In this document: piece by piece, positions 7,050 to 15,706 of the stretch
Layout of the letters: each line of letters begins with the position of its first letter
How positions within the stretch are numbered: the stretch's first letter is position 1
Position numbers and translations under genes: made by a program
From: JAQIBY01 sp046546095
GTDB lineage: Bacteria > Bacteroidota > Bacteroidia > Bacteroidales > ML635J-15
Length of the DNA stretch: 64,000 nucleotides
Assembly (NCBI GenBank): GCA_046546095.1
Contig: JBKGYK010000002.1
Span: 1 to 64,000, forward strand
Reading direction: 5' to 3'
The notes under the pieces: generated by a model
The model's input: only the letters and a program-made list of their open reading frames with translations
Told to the model about the DNA's origin: nothing
The model's database searches: none

Positions 7050-8813
7050 TCAATCTTTAATTTTGTGAGATAAATGCTTCCTGATTATTTTGTACAGTTC
7101 TTTGGAGCTAAGGGGTTTTGTTAGAAAATCATCAAAGCCTTTTTCAAGAAGACTGATTTTGTCGTCTGCTGTGTTAAATGCAGCATGAGCAATAACAACA
7201 AATTGTTGATCCATTTCCCGGATTGCTTGTAAAGCTGAAACCTTGTCTTCATTTTTATCTGATATACTCAGAAAAATCAGGTCCGTATTTTTGGCATGAA
7301 TGTGTAATTTGTCTTTTAATTCATTCTCATTTCCGGCAATCAGAATTTCCAGGTTTTCTGTTTTTAACATGGAGGTGAAATAGGCCAGATTATTTGCATC
7401 ATCTTCTGCCAGAAGGATACAGGCAGGCGCTTTGAAAAATGGTTTGCCTTTTTCTGTAGGTTTGTGATTGTTTTGCTGTTCGTCTTGCTTGCGCGGAAGA
7501 CTGAATTTAAAGATACTGCCTTGTGGAGAGTTGTTTTCTATCCATATTGTTCCACCCAACAGGCTCACAAGATTTTTAGCAATGGACAAACCTATGCCGG
7601 CACCTCCGAATGATCGGGTATGTGTATACTCCACTTGCCTGAAGGCATCGAAAACAAGATTATGATACTTGTCTTCAATGCCGATGCCTGTATCTTTGAC
7701 AAAAAAGACCAGTTTATCATCACAAATCTCATAACCAAAATCAATCCTACCCTCTTTGGTGTATTTAATGGCATTATCCAGCAATAATGCAATTATCTGC
7801 CGCATGCGGAAGTGATCTGTTTTGATCACAGGATCTTTATCAGTTGCTACATGTAGCCTGAGATCAAGCTTATTGGCTTCAGCCCTTGGTTTGAAGCGGG
7901 CTTCAACATTACGCAGACTGTCATTTACGCCCGTTGTCACCGGTGCCAGTTCTATCTGGCCTGTCTGGATTTTTGATACATCCAGTACGTTATTGATAAT
8001 GGTGAGCAACTGTCGCGTACTCTGTATCACAATATCTGCATATTCAGCTTTTTCCTGCTTACTGGTTTTTTCCTGTAGCATCATTTCTGTAAATCCGATG
8101 ATACCATTCATCGGGGTCCTGATCTCATGACTCAGGTTGGATAAAAAGGCAGTTTTGAGCATATCACTTTCCTCTGCCTTGATTTTTGATTTCGTAAGTT
8201 CCTCCTGTTCCTGCCGGAGTTTTTTGTTTTTGGCTCTGATTAAGGCCGTATTCTGTCGTTGACTGTTGATGCCCACCAATGCCAGAATGCCTGTGGCTCC
8301 CAGAAAAAAATTATTTCCCAGCCAAAAGGCAAACTCATCGCTATCCGTATTGCTGAGATTTAATTCATGGGCAAAAATGGCAATTGCGTTGTACAGTATG
8401 ATAGAGGACAGGAAAAAAAAGGTGCTGGATAACATCCCAAATCTGAAAATAAAACCGGCCCACAGGATGATAAGCACCAATCCGGCATAATACCCTAAAT
8501 AGGCAGGCTCATTCTGCTCTGCAATATATATCATGCCCAGTATTCCCAGCTCGGCCAAAAACAACAAAACAATCATCAAAGGCCTGGCATACAGATGAAA
8601 ATGCTTTTGGTAGGTCAACAACAAAGAAAAGACAATACCCGGTGCCACCAAAACAAACCTGATGAACCAGAGCTGCCGGTAATGATCAGGCGCCATAAAC
8701 GGATCAATGATGCCGAATAAACTGTATATGATGACTCCCGCAAATAAGCCAACCCTCAGTGCTTTTAAACTGATTTCACCGTTTTCTCCCAGATAAGGAA
8801 TCGGATGGCGCAT
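7050..8813 (-). CDS. Membrane hybrid histidine kinase with degenerate receiver
   Basis: A 587-residue sensor. Residues 1-190 contain about six to seven membrane segments with no extracytoplasmic domain, then a coiled coil (about 190-220). The HisKA domain has its phosphoacceptor His229 (NLSHEIRTPMNG). The HATPase domain has DNAIKY, DTGIGI and a GGAGIGLSI G-box. A C-terminal receiver-like domain spans about 470-580. In that receiver the acidic pocket (AEDD) and the conserved Lys (LTKPL) are kept, but the phosphoacceptor Asp is replaced by Ser516 (IFLSIS) and the switch Thr by Ala, so it should not be phosphorylated. It converges on the amidase gene. The signal is unknown. Confidence 0.88.
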   Translation of the reverse strand: MRHPIPYLGENGEISLKALRVGLFAGVIIYSLFGIIDPFMAPDHYRQLWFIRFVLVAPGIVFSLLLTYQKHFHLYARPLMIVLLFLAELGILGMIYIAEQNEPAYLGYYAGLVLIILWAGFIFRFGMLSSTFFFLSSIILYNAIAIFAHELNLSNTDSDEFAFWLGNNFFLGATGILALVGINSQRQNTALIRAKNKKLRQEQEELTKSKIKAEESDMLKTAFLSNLSHEIRTPMNGIIGFTEMMLQEKTSKQEKAEYADIVIQSTRQLLTIINNVLDVSKIQTGQIELAPVTTGVNDSLRNVEARFKPRAEANKLDLRLHVATDKDPVIKTDHFRMRQIIALLLDNAIKYTKEGRIDFGYEICDDKLVFFVKDTGIGIEDKYHNLVFDAFRQVEYTHTRSFGGAGIGLSIAKNLVSLLGGTIWIENNSPQGSIFKFSLPRKQDEQQNNHKPTEKGKPFFKAPACILLAEDDANNLAYFTSMLKTENLEILIAGNENELKDKLHIHAKNTDLIFLSISDKNEDKVSALQAIREMDQQFVVIAHAAFNTADDKISLLEKGFDDFLTKPLSSKELYKIIRKHLSHKIKD

Positions 8814-8845
8814 AGGCGGAATGTTTTTTCCTGACTTATTCCCTT

Positions 8846-9226
8846 TTAAAATGGCAAATCATCTTCTTCTCCGGATTTGTCATCTGAAAAAATGTCTTCA
8901 GGGATATCATCCTTGCCGGGTAGTGGTGCATTGTCTACAGGTGGAGCAGCCTGCTGACCATCTTCTTGTTTGTTTATTTTCCACATTTTGACATCGGTAA
9001 ACCACCGCCCTTTAAATTCCCGGCTCTCAATATTGATGAATGCCGTTACTTTTTCCCCGGGCTTTAGATTTGAAATATCTGCCTTGTCATTCCAGTTAAG
9101 CAGACAAACTGATTTGGGAAACTGATCTTCTGTTTCAATGATAACTTCCTGTTTCTTCCATTGCCCGCGGGCTGATTCTCCGGTGATTGGTTCGTTGATT
9201 TGCAGTATCTTCCCTGTGATTTCCAT
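8846..9226 (-). CDS. DUF3127 protein with SSB-like acidic C-terminal tip
   Basis: A 126-residue protein of the DUF3127 family. The N-terminal 80 residues are a compact beta-rich domain (MEITGKILQI, GQWKKQEVIIET, SVCLLNWNDKAD, GRWFTDVKMW), and the remainder is a disordered Pro/Asp/Glu tail ending GEEDDLPF. That final tip closely resembles the DDDIPF tail by which SSB recruits repair and replication proteins. An OB-like, DNA-associated role is therefore plausible (inference). I chose the ATG at 9226. The frame is open upstream to 9484, but that stretch is AT-rich and not protein-like. It sits 32 bases upstream of the hybrid kinase gene on the same strand. Confidence 0.8.
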   Translation of the reverse strand: MEITGKILQINEPITGESARGQWKKQEVIIETEDQFPKSVCLLNWNDKADISNLKPGEKVTAFINIESREFKGRWFTDVKMWKINKQEDGQQAAPPVDNAPLPGKDDIPEDIFSDDKSGEEDDLPF

Positions 9227-9465
9227 AATAAATTGATGTTTTTGAAGTATTATTAAACGATAAATGTAAGATTTTTTGTTAAAATTATGAAATATTATTG
9301 CAAAATATCTTCCTTGCCAAAAGGTCTGTCCAATCTTTCTTATGTATGCATTTTGAGAATTGAATCCGTAGGCTTCTTTTTGATTCTTTGTATTGACAGA
9401 TTCTAAGGTCTTTTTCGGGAAATTTCGTTGATTTTTTATTATCTTCAGGAAATATAAAGAAATTA

Positions 9466-9497
9466 TGGATTTTGATGTATCCACGCATCAAAATCCA
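9466..9497. promoter_or_regulatory. 12-bp perfect inverted repeat in the alpha-2-macroglobulin leader
   Basis: TGGATTTTGATG (9466-9477) is exactly mirrored by CATCAAAATCCA (9486-9497), separated by eight bases and ending 16 bases before the start codon at 9514. There is no T-run, so it is not a terminator. It could be an operator dyad or a 5'-UTR hairpin that limits ribosome access. Confidence 0.55.
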
Positions 9498-9513
9498 AAC
9501 AAAAACAAATCAA

Positions 9514-12500
9514 ATGAAAAAGACACTTCTTTTTATCGGACTTTTAACTTTTGGCTTGCTCATCAGTGGTAAAGCCCAGGAAAATATGGATTATGATAAA
9601 GCCTGGGATAATCTGAAAAAGTATGAGCAAAAAGGGTTGCCTCAATCCGCCCTGAAAGTGGCAGACAGTATTTTCAGGGCAGCTGTCACCGAAAAGGATA
9701 ATGAACAGGTCATGAAATCCATGATTTACCGGATCAAGCTGAGCAATTATTATCAGGAAGATCAGATAATTCAGGCCATTGAAAGTCTGCAGTCTGATAA
9801 GGATATGTATGAACCCGAAGTCCGGGCCTTTATGCATTTGCTTTCAGCCAGGCTTTATTCAATGTATTATAAGGTAAACAGATGGTCGGTGGATCGAAGA
9901 ACCAGTACCGGGGAACATCGCGAAGATGACATCAAAACCTGGACACAACAGGATTTCTTTCAGCTTATTGATGAAGAACATCAATCTGTCCTGGCCTACA
10001 AAAAGCAGCTTGGCAAAATCCCCATCACAAAATATCCGGAATTGATTAAACAAGATGAATACAGTGAAAAAATACAGCCTGCTTTGTATGATTTTTTCGC
10101 CCACGAAATAGCAGATTATTACAAGAGCCGTGCTGAAAATCAGAACCAGGGTATGTCGGTATTGAGTGATAGTAATGTTTTTTTGCCTGCACGTTTATTC
10201 CTTGCAAGTGATTATACTTTAGACAGTACTGAAGCCGCAGAGAAAGCCATGGCTGTCCTGAAAGATCTGCTGGGATACCGGGTCAGTGAAGATCATACGT
10301 ACGCCAGGGTTTACACCGACCTGAAACGCCTCGAGATTGCAGCAAAGTATTATTCCGGAAAGGATGCAAAGGATCAGCATTTTCATGCCTTGTCACGTTT
10401 GCACATGCAGTTTGAAAATTCACCGGTCATCAGTGAGATTGATATTTGCCTGGCAAAATGGTATTTCAATAAAGCGGAGGAAACCAAACATGTGTACGGA
10501 GAAAACAAAAAAGCAGGATTGTATGAGAAATGCAACGAAATTTGCAGACAGATTAAAAGCAACCATCCGGAAACCAGGGCAGCAGGCCAGGCCATTCAAC
10601 TTCAAAACAAAATAAAAAAATTGCACCTGAGTTTTACCGCTGAAAACAATGTGATTCCTGATCAGCCATTTCCTGTATTTGTGGAGTACAAAAATATGGA
10701 TAAGCTGAATTATTCCATTATGAAAATAGATCCTGATGAATTCAGCAGTATTGTCAGAAAGCATTATGGAGAAAAACGCAGGGCTGAACTCCTGAAAAAC
10801 GGTGAAATCATCCGCAATAAAAAACTTGAATTGCCTGGTAAGCCTGATTATGTGTCACATACCACCGAGTTTATCAGTGATGCATTGCCAGGGGGGTTTT
10901 ATGTGCTGTTCCTGTCCACACAGGAATTGGATAGCGAAAAAGAAAATTTTGTTGTGTATAAACCTTTGCAAGTAACAAACATAGCATGGTACACCAGACA
11001 AATAAGCAGAGATGAAAGCCTTCAGCTCTTTGTTACAAACAGTAAAACAGGTATGCCAACAAAAGGCGCAAAAGTCAAAGCTTCTTATCGTACCTACAAT
11101 TACAAAGCAGGCGACTATAAATATGAAAAGCTAAGCCAAACAAGAACCTCAGCAAAGGGAATGGCTGAATTTAATCTGAAAAGAAGATCGCATTCTCTGG
11201 TTTTTGAAATTGATAACGGCAAGGAAATATTGCGTACAGATCCCCAATACCATTACATGTATTCAGGGCAAAATGAAAAGTGGCGCGAAACAACCCGTTT
11301 TTTTACGGACAGGGCTGTATACAGACCCGGGCAAACCATACATGTGAAAGGAATATGCCTGCAACAAAAAGGGAAAAATTATGAAATTCTGGAAAACTAT
11401 ACAAGCTCGCTTTCATTTCTGGATCCCAATCATCAGAACATCACCACCAAAACCATAAAAACCAATGAGTTTGGTAGTTTTTCAGCTGAGCTTGTCATTC
11501 CGGAGGGTTTGTTGAACGGACGTCTGACCATAAAAACACCATCCGGTTCGCAATATGTGCAGCTTGAGGAGTATAAACGTCCGGCTTTCGAAGTGGAAAT
11601 GGATGACCCCGACGGCAACTATCTGCTTGGCAGGCGCGTTACCCTTGAGGGAAGTGCAGTCTCATATACAGGAGCAAAACTTTCCGGTGCAGATGTTAAG
11701 TACCGTGTTTACAGAGAACCTGTATTTCACAGTATGTGGCGGTTTGGATACCTGCCACAGCAGCGGGAACTAATGACCCATGGCGAAACCCAATGCGATA
11801 AAAGCGGCAGTTTCGATCTCAGCTTTGTGCCCAGGGCAATTGCTGATTATCCTGTTGATCAGGATGTGAGCTATCGTTTTACCCTGGAAGCAGAAGTCAC
11901 AGACATTACCGGTGAAACGCAATCTGTCACACGTACGCTTGTGGTGGGGTACCGTACCCTGAAACTGAGTACCAGCCTGCCTTCATCGGTTGATCTGTCT
12001 CAGCTTGACAGCCTTACTGTCTCATCAACAAATCTGAATTCCCAAAGTGTTGAGACCAGTGGAACAATTGTGATATATGAGCTGCATCAGCCAGATAAGG
12101 TTCTGATTGAAAAAGACTGGGATGTTCCGGAATTTAGTATGGTTGATGAAGAGGAGTGGAGACATACATTACCAAATCACGAATATCGCGATGAAGGCCG
12201 TATAGAAAACTTTCCTGTAAAAGAAAAGCGGGCCGGCATACCATTCAATACTGCAAATAGCGAAACATACGCCCTGCCGTCTGCAGCAAATATTACGCCT
12301 GGTGCCTACAGAATTGAACTTCGTGCAACTGATGAATTTGGTATGCCGGTGGTCGACAAGCAATACATCCGGGTTTACGATAATTCAACATCCACTCCGG
12401 GTGTAAGTAAGGCACTGAATGTACATACAGAAAAATCGCAGTATTCTGTGGGCGAGGTGATTGATATTGATATCGCATCTTCCCTGCAGAATGCCAGGGT

Positions 12501-15500
12501 TTTAGTCAATATAGAACATGAGGACAAAACATTGCATGATGACTGGCTTAAGCTAAAAAATTCCGGAAAAAGACTCAGTTATGATGTCACAGAAGAACTC
12601 AGGGGTGGAATTACTGTCTCAGCCATTCTTATTTATGAAGGAGAAATGTATCAGCAGAGTAAAACACTGACAGTGCCTTTTGATAATAAGAAGCTGAAGC
12701 TGGAGTACCTGCATTTCAGAAACGAATTGATGCCGGGCGAATCAGAAGAAATACGCGTGAAAATATCAGGATGGAAAAAAGACGCAGCCGCAGCTGAAAT
12801 GCTGGCAACCATGTATGATGCATCCCTTGACGCATTGTATGAAAATAATTTTTCTTTCAATCTGTATCATCCCGAATATAAACAGGCAAACTATACCACC
12901 ACCGCTTTTCAAACAGGCAATGCATCCTTTTTGATCAATGAATATGAACCTGAACATGCTAAGGTGGAGGGCATGGAACCGGTTATGAATATGTTTGGTT
13001 TGAATTATTACGGCAACTATGCAACAACAAATATGAGGGAAGCTCGCAGTGATGGCGTTTTAATGTCTGCTGCCTCCGGTGAAGCCGAAATGACAGATGA
13101 AATGGGGGCTGATTCCCCTCAGGAGGAAACACTAACATCGGAAGATGGAATGAAAGATGCAGAAAAAAGTGCCTCAAATGAAGAAATGCCTGCAGAACAG
13201 GGGCAGGAGAAGGCCGAATCAGGAGATGTGAAAATCAGGAAAGATTTTAATGAAACTGCCTTTTTTCTTCCTCAGTTGCGTACCAATGAAAAAGGAGAAA
13301 TTAGCTTTAGTTTTACTTCTCCTGAAAGCCTTACTGCATGGAAATTTCTGGCCATGGCTCATACCAAAGATCTGAGTACCATTGTTTCTGAAAATAAAAT
13401 GGTAACACGCAAAAAACTCATGATTGTACCAAACATGCCACGCTTCTTTCGCGAAAACGATGAAATGACGCTCAGCGTGAAAATCAGCAACCTGTCTGAA
13501 GAAGCCCTGAATGGAAATGTAGAGCTTGGCTTTCTTGATGCACTTTCAGGGGAGGATATTACAGACAAAGTGATTGCTTCTGAACAACAGCCCGGTTTTA
13601 AAATTGATGCCGGTGATAATGCAGCGGTTAAATTCACATTGAACATTCCACATGACGTGCAGGCTGTTGAATATAAGCTCATAGCCCGCACTGATAAATA
13701 TGGAGACGGCGAGCAAAAAGTTGTACCTGTTCTGAGCAACCGAATGCTGGTTACCGAATCCATGCCAATGTATGTCAATGGGAATTCAACAAAAAAATGG
13801 ACATTTGACAAACTCAAAAAGAGTAAGTCTTCCGGTACCCTCAAACATCATAAGCTCAGCCTCGAAGTAACGCCGAGGCCAGCATGGTATGCTATACAGG
13901 CTTTGCCCTATCTTATGGAGTACCCGTATGAATGCTCTGAACAGGTATTTAGCAGGTATTATGCCAACAGTCTGGCTGAACATATTGCCAATTCAGATCC
14001 TCAGATACGGAGAATATTTGATAGCTGGAAAAACCTGCCGGAATCTGATGCCCTGAGTTCAAATCTTCATAAAAATCAGGATATGAAAGCCAATATGCTG
14101 GAGCAAACCCCCTGGGTACTTGAAGCACAAAATGAGGCCGAACGTAAACGGCGAATCGGCTTACTATTTGACATGGACCGCATGGCAAGAGAACAGTTTT
14201 CGGCTCTGAAAAAACTGCAGCAAAAGCAGGTTAGCAGCGGCGGATGGCCATGGTTTGAAGGTATGCCCGAAAGCAGATTTATCACCCAGCATATTGTCGC
14301 CGGGCTCAATCACCTGAAGAAACTCAATGTGCTTGATGACAAGCAAATCCGGGAAGTAGATCCCATGATAAAAAGTGGATTAAACTATCTTGATAAGCAA
14401 ATCAAAAAGGACTATGATTATCTGACATCCACTTTTGATGAGGATGAAATGAAAGATAAGCATATTTCCAACATTCATGTACACTATCTTTATACCCGCA
14501 GTTTTAACCATGGCGAAATTCCGATTTCACCTCAAACTTCCAAAGCTTATAAGTACTACTATAATCAGGCCAGGGAATATTGGGTGGAAATGAACAATTA
14601 CTCAAAGGCCATGATTGCTCTGCTCATGCACAGAACCGGCAATGAGGATGTTGCAGATGATATCCTCGCATCACTGCGGGAATATGCCATCCTTGATGAT
14701 GAGTTAGGCATGTACTGGAAAAATAGCGGAGGCTATTACTGGTATCAGGCTCCGGTGGAAAGCCAGGCCCTGCTGATAGAGGCTTTTGATGAAGCCGGAG
14801 ATGACCGGGATGCTGTGGAGCGTATGAAGCAATGGTTGCTCAATCAAAAACGTACACAGGACTGGAAAACCACAAAGGCAACTGCTGAAGCTGTGTATGC
14901 ACTTATTCTGACGGGACAGAATCTGCTTGACACTGAAGCCGGAGTTATCGTTGAGATGGGCGGCGAAACCATTGATCCGGAGGAGGAAGATGATGTGACA
15001 ACAGAAGCCGGTACCGGTTATTTCCGCAAAGACTGGAGTGGTGGGGAGATTACATCTGAAATGAGTAAGGTTAAACTTACAAAATCAGGTTCAGGTATGG
15101 CCTGGGGTGCTTTACACTGGCAGTATTTTGAGGATATGGACAAAATTACATCGCATGAAACACCCCTGCAACTGGAGAAAAAACTATTCAAAAAAATTGA
15201 TACCGATGAAGGTACAGAATTGAAATTGCTGGATGACAAAACTACTCTCAGTGTAGGGGATAAACTGGTGGCCAGAATCATATTGCGTAGCGACAGGGAT
15301 ATGGAATATGTCCACATGAAAGATATGCGCGCTGCTGCACTTGAACCGTTGTCAACTCGATCAGGTTACAGATATCAGGACGGCCTGGGCTATTATGAAT
15401 CCGTTCGTGATGCCTCTGTGGATTTCTTCTTCAGCAGACTCAGGAAAGGAACATACGTGTTTGAGTATCCATTGTATGTTACCCACGCCGGCGAATTTTC

Positions 15501-15582
15501 CAATGGCATAACAAACATTCAGTGTATGTATGCACCTGAATACAATGCGCATTCTCAGGGCGACAGAATACATGTTGAATAA
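9514..15582 (+). CDS. Secreted alpha-2-macroglobulin family protein with thioester
   Basis: A 2,022-residue protein beginning at MKKTLLFIGLL, which forms a signal peptide (about residues 1-21, ending KAQ) with no lipobox cysteine. An N-terminal helical region (about 25-370) is followed by macroglobulin domains, including MG2 (DRAVYRPGQTIHVKG near residue 608). An acidic low-complexity stretch (about 1180-1238) lies just before the A2M domain start (KIRKDFNETAFFLPQL). The thioester-forming motif CSEQ is intact at residues 1474-1477, within the alpha-alpha barrel domain. Such proteins trap attacking proteases by bait cleavage and covalent capture (known for the family). Bacterial relatives often pair with PBP1C, but no such gene is adjacent here. 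It follows a 12-bp dyad and ends at a hairpin terminator. Confidence 0.93.
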   Translation: MKKTLLFIGLLTFGLLISGKAQENMDYDKAWDNLKKYEQKGLPQSALKVADSIFRAAVTEKDNEQVMKSMIYRIKLSNYYQEDQIIQAIESLQSDKDMYEPEVRAFMHLLSARLYSMYYKVNRWSVDRRTSTGEHREDDIKTWTQQDFFQLIDEEHQSVLAYKKQLGKIPITKYPELIKQDEYSEKIQPALYDFFAHEIADYYKSRAENQNQGMSVLSDSNVFLPARLFLASDYTLDSTEAAEKAMAVLKDLLGYRVSEDHTYARVYTDLKRLEIAAKYYSGKDAKDQHFHALSRLHMQFENSPVISEIDICLAKWYFNKAEETKHVYGENKKAGLYEKCNEICRQIKSNHPETRAAGQAIQLQNKIKKLHLSFTAENNVIPDQPFPVFVEYKNMDKLNYSIMKIDPDEFSSIVRKHYGEKRRAELLKNGEIIRNKKLELPGKPDYVSHTTEFISDALPGGFYVLFLSTQELDSEKENFVVYKPLQVTNIAWYTRQISRDESLQLFVTNSKTGMPTKGAKVKASYRTYNYKAGDYKYEKLSQTRTSAKGMAEFNLKRRSHSLVFEIDNGKEILRTDPQYHYMYSGQNEKWRETTRFFTDRAVYRPGQTIHVKGICLQQKGKNYEILENYTSSLSFLDPNHQNITTKTIKTNEFGSFSAELVIPEGLLNGRLTIKTPSGSQYVQLEEYKRPAFEVEMDDPDGNYLLGRRVTLEGSAVSYTGAKLSGADVKYRVYREPVFHSMWRFGYLPQQRELMTHGETQCDKSGSFDLSFVPRAIADYPVDQDVSYRFTLEAEVTDITGETQSVTRTLVVGYRTLKLSTSLPSSVDLSQLDSLTVSSTNLNSQSVETSGTIVIYELHQPDKVLIEKDWDVPEFSMVDEEEWRHTLPNHEYRDEGRIENFPVKEKRAGIPFNTANSETYALPSAANITPGAYRIELRATDEFGMPVVDKQYIRVYDNSTSTPGVSKALNVHTEKSQYSVGEVIDIDIASSLQNARVLVNIEHEDKTLHDDWLKLKNSGKRLSYDVTEELRGGITVSAILIYEGEMYQQSKTLTVPFDNKKLKLEYLHFRNELMPGESEEIRVKISGWKKDAAAAEMLATMYDASLDALYENNFSFNLYHPEYKQANYTTTAFQTGNASFLINEYEPEHAKVEGMEPVMNMFGLNYYGNYATTNMREARSDGVLMSAASGEAEMTDEMGADSPQEETLTSEDGMKDAEKSASNEEMPAEQGQEKAESGDVKIRKDFNETAFFLPQLRTNEKGEISFSFTSPESLTAWKFLAMAHTKDLSTIVSENKMVTRKKLMIVPNMPRFFRENDEMTLSVKISNLSEEALNGNVELGFLDALSGEDITDKVIASEQQPGFKIDAGDNAAVKFTLNIPHDVQAVEYKLIARTDKYGDGEQKVVPVLSNRMLVTESMPMYVNGNSTKKWTFDKLKKSKSSGTLKHHKLSLEVTPRPAWYAIQALPYLMEYPYECSEQVFSRYYANSLAEHIANSDPQIRRIFDSWKNLPESDALSSNLHKNQDMKANMLEQTPWVLEAQNEAERKRRIGLLFDMDRMAREQFSALKKLQQKQVSSGGWPWFEGMPESRFITQHIVAGLNHLKKLNVLDDKQIREVDPMIKSGLNYLDKQIKKDYDYLTSTFDEDEMKDKHISNIHVHYLYTRSFNHGEIPISPQTSKAYKYYYNQAREYWVEMNNYSKAMIALLMHRTGNEDVADDILASLREYAILDDELGMYWKNSGGYYWYQAPVESQALLIEAFDEAGDDRDAVERMKQWLLNQKRTQDWKTTKATAEAVYALILTGQNLLDTEAGVIVEMGGETIDPEEEDDVTTEAGTGYFRKDWSGGEITSEMSKVKLTKSGSGMAWGALHWQYFEDMDKITSHETPLQLEKKLFKKIDTDEGTELKLLDDKTTLSVGDKLVARIILRSDRDMEYVHMKDMRAAALEPLSTRSGYRYQDGLGYYESVRDASVDFFFSRLRKGTYVFEYPLYVTHAGEFSNGITNIQCMYAPEYNAHSQGDRIHVE

Positions 15583-15607
15583 TAGATTTTAATAAACAAA
15601 TGTAAAT

Positions 15608-15650
15608 ACCAGAGGCTTGTGTGTAATCACAGGCCTTTGGTATATTATTT
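15608..15650 (+). terminator. Hairpin terminator after the macroglobulin gene
   Basis: ACCAgAGGCtTGTG (15608-15621) pairs with CACAgGCCTtTGGT (15628-15641) around a six-base loop, with two mispairs, followed by an AT-rich stretch containing TTT. The long stem makes termination likely although the U-tract is weak. Confidence 0.6.
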
Positions 15651-15706
15651 CGTGAATGTTGGTGTTTATTGACTAAATTTAGTGCCCTAAACCAACCATT
15701 ATTATC

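Noticed and set aside
8846..9484. Longer version of the DUF3127 protein starting at 9484
   Set aside because: The extra 86 residues are encoded by AT-rich DNA, are unlike the family and run into the macroglobulin leader dyad. The ATG at 9226 matches the known N-terminus.
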